64,000 nucleotides of DNA from a virus. The stretch spans positions 1 to 64,000 of the IMG/VR virus record IMGVR_UViG_3300036770_005214; one strand, written 5' to 3'. The notes under the pieces are model-generated. The model searched no databases. It was not told the DNA's origin and was given only the letters and a program-made list of their open reading frames with translations. This document shows positions 62,301-64,000 of the stretch, piece after piece (within the stretch, counting starts at the first letter, position 1; each line of letters starts with the position of its first letter). The position numbers and the translations under genes were made by a program.

Positions 62301-63463
62301 ACTTCGGCCGCGATATTCACCTGGATCCAGGTGTTGTCCTGGGCCTCATCCACGATGAACAGCTTGGCTTTCTTCGATACCTTCACGTTCCGGTAGTACG
62401 CGATCAGCAGGTCATCGGCGGTAAGGCGATACCGCCGCCTCTTGAGTTCGTTCGATTGCCTCCACAACTGGATGGCAAGCTCCGCGCCACTGGGGGACAC
62501 TCCTGGCTCGGTCAGGCCATCGACCAACTCTTCCCAATACCGCTTGACATCTTGATACCGAGTATAGTCCGGGTCACCTTTACTCGGAGGCTTGGCCTCA
62601 TAGGCCTCCATATAGGCCTTCAACTCCTTGTAGGAGTTGATGTTGCGGCTTTGTAGCTGACCCTGTACGATGGACTCAAACTTCCGAGCGATGGTCTTCG
62701 GGGCGTCCTTGAACGCGTCAAAGACCGTCTTTCCGGTCTGGGAAGTCTCGCGTCCAAATGAATCGGTCGTGGTCACCGTAAACCGGTAGGCGCGCATATC
62801 TGCCTGCCCGTAAACCTCGACATCGCTGAATGGCCTTCCGGGATCAACCTGTCTGTGTTCGGAGCGCGCCGTTACATGCGGGTTCAGCAGGGAGTTTACA
62901 TGCTCACGCACAAGAGCCTTCCCAAACTTGAAATCCCGGGGGGGAAGCACGGACGGAGGTAGGCTCTTGAAGGGCATCGAGTGATAGGTGCCGACCCGCA
63001 TCCCCCAGATGACACCCTTGGGGATGTACTTTGCCAGCTTGCGGGTGAGGTCTGCGGCTGCCTTGCGGGTGAAGGTCGTGAGGACCATCTCGTTCGGGCT
63101 CATGCCGCCCGGCTCTCGCCGAAGAAACCGGTGATAGGCCTTGGCGGCGCCGAGGGTCACGCACCGGGTCTTGCCCGAGCCCGCGCAGGCGGAAGCCCGA
63201 AGGATGCGGTAGCCCTGCGAACCCGACTCCGCGATGGCGTCCACGAGCAGCCGTTGTTGGGGGTCGCAGCTTTCGTAGTCCCGCAGGAAGTTCTCGTAGC
63301 CCTTCGCATTGGTGATGTCCTCAATGCTGGCAAACAGCTTCTCTTTCTCGGCATCACTTGATTCTTTCTCTGCCTCGTAGGCAGCGTCCCGATCTGCCTG
63401 CGAAACGATCGAGGTCACGCCTGGGATCAGCGGAATGTCTCTGGGGTTCGGGCAGAAGCTCAT
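59309..63463 (-). CDS. UvrD/PcrA-like helicase with long C-terminus
   Basis: 1384 residues from ATG at 63463, with GAGGT upstream. Motifs of a complete SF1A helicase are Ser-Ala-Cys-Ala-Gly-Ser-Gly-Lys-Thr (91-99), Thr-Phe-Thr-Arg-Lys-Ala-Ala (Ia), Ile-Val-Asp-Glu-Ala-Gln-Asp (370-376), Ile-Gly-Asp-Ser-Arg-Gln-Ala-Val-Tyr-Ser-Phe-Arg-Gly (III), Ser-Asn-Tyr-Arg-Ser (IV), Thr-Ala-His-Ser-Ser-Lys-Gly-Leu-Glu-Trp (V) and Phe-Tyr-Val-Ala-Val-Thr-Arg-Ala (VI). The helicase ends near residue 870. The last ~510 residues are unknown, beta-rich and Gly/Pro-rich, and do not look like a nuclease. It starts the UvrD-XRE-GHKL operon. It may process replication or recombination intermediates or antagonise host nucleases (inference). 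Confidence 0.82.
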   Translation of the reverse strand: MSFCPNPRDIPLIPGVTSIVSQADRDAAYEAEKESSDAEKEKLFASIEDITNAKGYENFLRDYESCDPQQRLLVDAIAESGSQGYRILRASACAGSGKTRCVTLGAAKAYHRFLRREPGGMSPNEMVLTTFTRKAAADLTRKLAKYIPKGVIWGMRVGTYHSMPFKSLPPSVLPPRDFKFGKALVREHVNSLLNPHVTARSEHRQVDPGRPFSDVEVYGQADMRAYRFTVTTTDSFGRETSQTGKTVFDAFKDAPKTIARKFESIVQGQLQSRNINSYKELKAYMEAYEAKPPSKGDPDYTRYQDVKRYWEELVDGLTEPGVSPSGAELAIQLWRQSNELKRRRYRLTADDLLIAYYRNVKVSKKAKLFIVDEAQDNTWIQVNIAAEVARMSEGTCLLIGDSRQAVYSFRGADPSMFELITQRPETQKYEISSNYRSGHWIVEAGNITATYETYVANDEGVKVKTERYEWASGTPAVSMRITGPNEVSYGGTLGEKFQGQVTLTMVDSKGLPLSEAQREEVEKAALERVEKEAEKESLAGRRKFKPSASDIGISKFIAEKIYDEVVRNGRPLTDFAVVSRTNAPLALVERALTRRGLKAMYARETQGVLEGKAATRYFMLLALAAKSIEDPEAAKEALMGILKNDESKFFGGRFKYLPSGSVNKVFRDRWRGGESGIVPMLRGGLHKLVTSKRDAAFDDFLTVADELEELCDAKWEDAPIIAMNLLREWEELPMGDGEEEEGEEETSEEGGGSNSSAVEIYTTMKDLAEQFQDFKSFMEYIKGGREGKNKNPDDSQEEKPKDAVSLTTAHSSKGLEWPTVFVLADREWPRKKSTRSEREEQVRLFYVAVTRAENVVYMVCGKEGASGLATRAIRKITALQLRQREEAQRAARLREIEVIEGPSGYEIFKEGRRYAITVDGLIVSSWPTSEEAIEAYLVPHEEAPRPMADRVDTFILWLNQNAPEVALRVQVHPAYRQLVSAIIADDLSTERLGWRRLGDLFPDVSGDTLRIRFGDRTIGYLVRSPQMVFHGYMELRAPFNEYTVEVIPREQVNVRYGSLFADDSLALLDARSVYGTLVPEQRERPGSAINLDQPEERPMLDRPLEQVGETAAEILTAQSVPLNNLGTPIAFGEVPTPVARVRRIRKLVRVELPKRRGIEDSATGAFNYLLHIISPGGTYVGNFTLSLEPRSGEKVRSYYMLEGSTLTYDTGSALEIYTVSAGDGFAGVLHPMMTLEIPPGTNSLSMLPAMDLTAFAAQQTDDLVLDFLDTPGIGVRDLLLWGAGLGKALTFKGAPGNLTLDMAHPYGVPPTIKTTKFGSELKIYSLGDYLHASALTEGGSRTTVYSGFNLAALTSSGWFSVVSESTLGTTVEWVQEKVGPALPA

Positions 63464-63510
63464 GGTGACCTCGGCAAGTGGATCGGGTGGGAGCAGAAAC
63501 CTACGCCCAC

Positions 63511-63539
63511 CGTGTAGCCCTAAGGGCTCTACTTGGCAA
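63511..63539 (-). promoter_or_regulatory. Spacer-palindrome promoter, UvrD operon
   Basis: On the minus strand the sequence reads TTGCCA, 17 nt ending GAGCCC-TTA-GGGC, TACACG. It starts just beyond the stop of the HU-like gene and ends 47 nt before the UvrD-like ATG. Confidence 0.72.
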
Positions 63540-63548
63540 CCTAGTAGA

Positions 63549-63851
63549 TCAGCCCTTCAGTTCGCTGCTCGGGCGGAACACAAACTTCTTCTTGGCCTTC
63601 ACGCGGACCGTCTTGCCAAACGCTTTCATGGTCCGAGCCTTGGTCGCCCGCACGCGGAACGTCCCGAAGCCCTTGATGCGCACCGGATGGCCGCCCTTCA
63701 CATGCGCCACGATCTGCTCAAACAGGAAGCCAACGGCATCCTTCGCCGCCGTCTTCGAGCAGCGCATACCCGCACCGGTCATGTGCTCCGCAAGCTCACG
63801 AGCCAGCGTCACCGTCGTCGCACTCTTCGTCTTCGCCTTCGCCTTTGCCAT
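63549..63851 (-). CDS. HU/IHF-family DNA-binding protein
   Basis: 100 residues from ATG at 63851, with GGAGG upstream. After a basic, Lys/Ala-rich extension come Leu-Ala-Arg-Glu-Leu-Ala-Glu-His-Met, Ser-Lys-Thr-Ala-Ala-Lys-Asp-Ala-Val and Val-Arg-Ile-Lys-Gly-Phe-Gly-Thr-Phe-Arg-Val-Arg, the hallmark HU/IHF arm and dimer strands. Arm residues then follow, with Phe-Gly-Lys-Thr-Val-Arg-Val in place of the usual Pro-x-Thr-Gly. Phage HU proteins bend DNA for packaging, replication or gene control. It has its own promoter. Confidence 0.85.
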   Translation of the reverse strand: MAKAKAKTKSATTVTLARELAEHMTGAGMRCSKTAAKDAVGFLFEQIVAHVKGGHPVRIKGFGTFRVRATKARTMKAFGKTVRVKAKKKFVFRPSSELKG

Positions 63852-63867
63852 AGAAACCTCCGCCGAG

Positions 63868-63896
63868 AGGCTAACATACGCCACCAGCGGAGCAAA
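63868..63896 (-). promoter_or_regulatory. Promoter, HU-like gene
   Basis: On the minus strand the sequence reads TTTGCT, 17 nt ending GCGTATGT, TAGCCT. A TATGTT sits inside the spacer end. The spacer has no GCCC/GGGC arms, so this is a different promoter class. The gene ATG is 17 nt downstream of the -10 box. Confidence 0.5.
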
Positions 63897-64000
63897 CACC
63901 GCTGCTTCCGCGACGTATACCCCCTTTGGGCATCCCCCGTCCCGGATACACCGCTTCGTATACCACGAAAGGCGGAATACGTCACGGCATGGTCCGCGAA
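63897..64000. other. Intergenic edge region
   Basis: No complete gene. An ATG at 63989 runs off the right edge but has no convincing ribosome-binding site. TTCGT-ATACC-ACGAA forms a short inverted repeat at 63954-63968. Confidence 0.3.

Overview
This 64-kb window looks like part of the genome of a large, GC-rich, tailed double-stranded DNA phage, or a phage-like element. Genes are tightly packed, often with GTGA or ATGA stop/start overlaps. Use of GTG starts is frequent. One cluster encodes tail-fibre and tail-spike-like proteins, and another encodes a complete set of phage-type replication and recombination enzymes. No ribosomal RNA, tRNA, integrase, terminase, portal or capsid gene was seen, so head and packaging genes must lie outside. 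The host cannot be named from the sequence.

Layout: (1) 1-1119, a PP2C phosphatase running off the left edge and a divergent pair encoding a small protein and a dual-specificity phosphatase. (2) 1124-12560, minus strand: eight virion or tail-fibre genes, several sharing an N-terminal attachment module and some ending in beta-helices. (3) 12603-19513, minus strand: fifteen small accessory genes, mostly of unknown function, some with near-identical translation starts and a repeated promoter/leader block. This part contains an odd T-poor hexanucleotide tract (17.7-18.2 kb). (4) 19514-20645, a 1.1-kb non-coding divergent region with 12-mer repeats and an AT-rich patch, a candidate replication origin. 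(5) 20646-24811, plus strand: a large unknown protein, a DUF3987-like replicative ATPase and a small membrane protein. (6) 24949-26975, minus strand: a second accessory island. (7) 27086-56083, plus strand: the main nucleic-acid module. It holds an SF2 helicase, a vWA protein, an HNH-DUF4326 fusion, a D12 adenine methyltransferase, a RecD/Dda-like helicase, a Cas4-like nuclease, a RavA-like MoxR ATPase with a ViaA-like vWA partner, a Sak4-like ATPase, a probable ssDNA-binding protein, a UDG-exonuclease-polymerase fusion, a double RHH protein, a GP88-family protein, a Rad50-like ATPase and a giant beta-solenoid protein. (8) 56080-63851, minus strand: a GHKL ATPase fused to a zinc metallopeptidase, an XRE regulator, a UvrD-like helicase with a long unknown C-terminus, and an HU-like protein.

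Two regulatory signals tie the genome together. The first is a promoter family with at least eleven ungapped copies on both strands. Its 17-bp spacer carries an inverted repeat (GCCC-N3-GGGC) directly against a TAC-type -10 box, and in two places the predicted transcript starts at the start codon (leaderless). The second is a block of TTGACG promoters with a shared GC-rich leader, placed before four accessory transcription units. The most novel protein-level candidates are the GHKL-metallopeptidase/XRE/UvrD operon and the phage-borne RavA-ViaA-like pair coupled to a Cas4-like nuclease. The roles proposed for these are inferences from domains and gene order.
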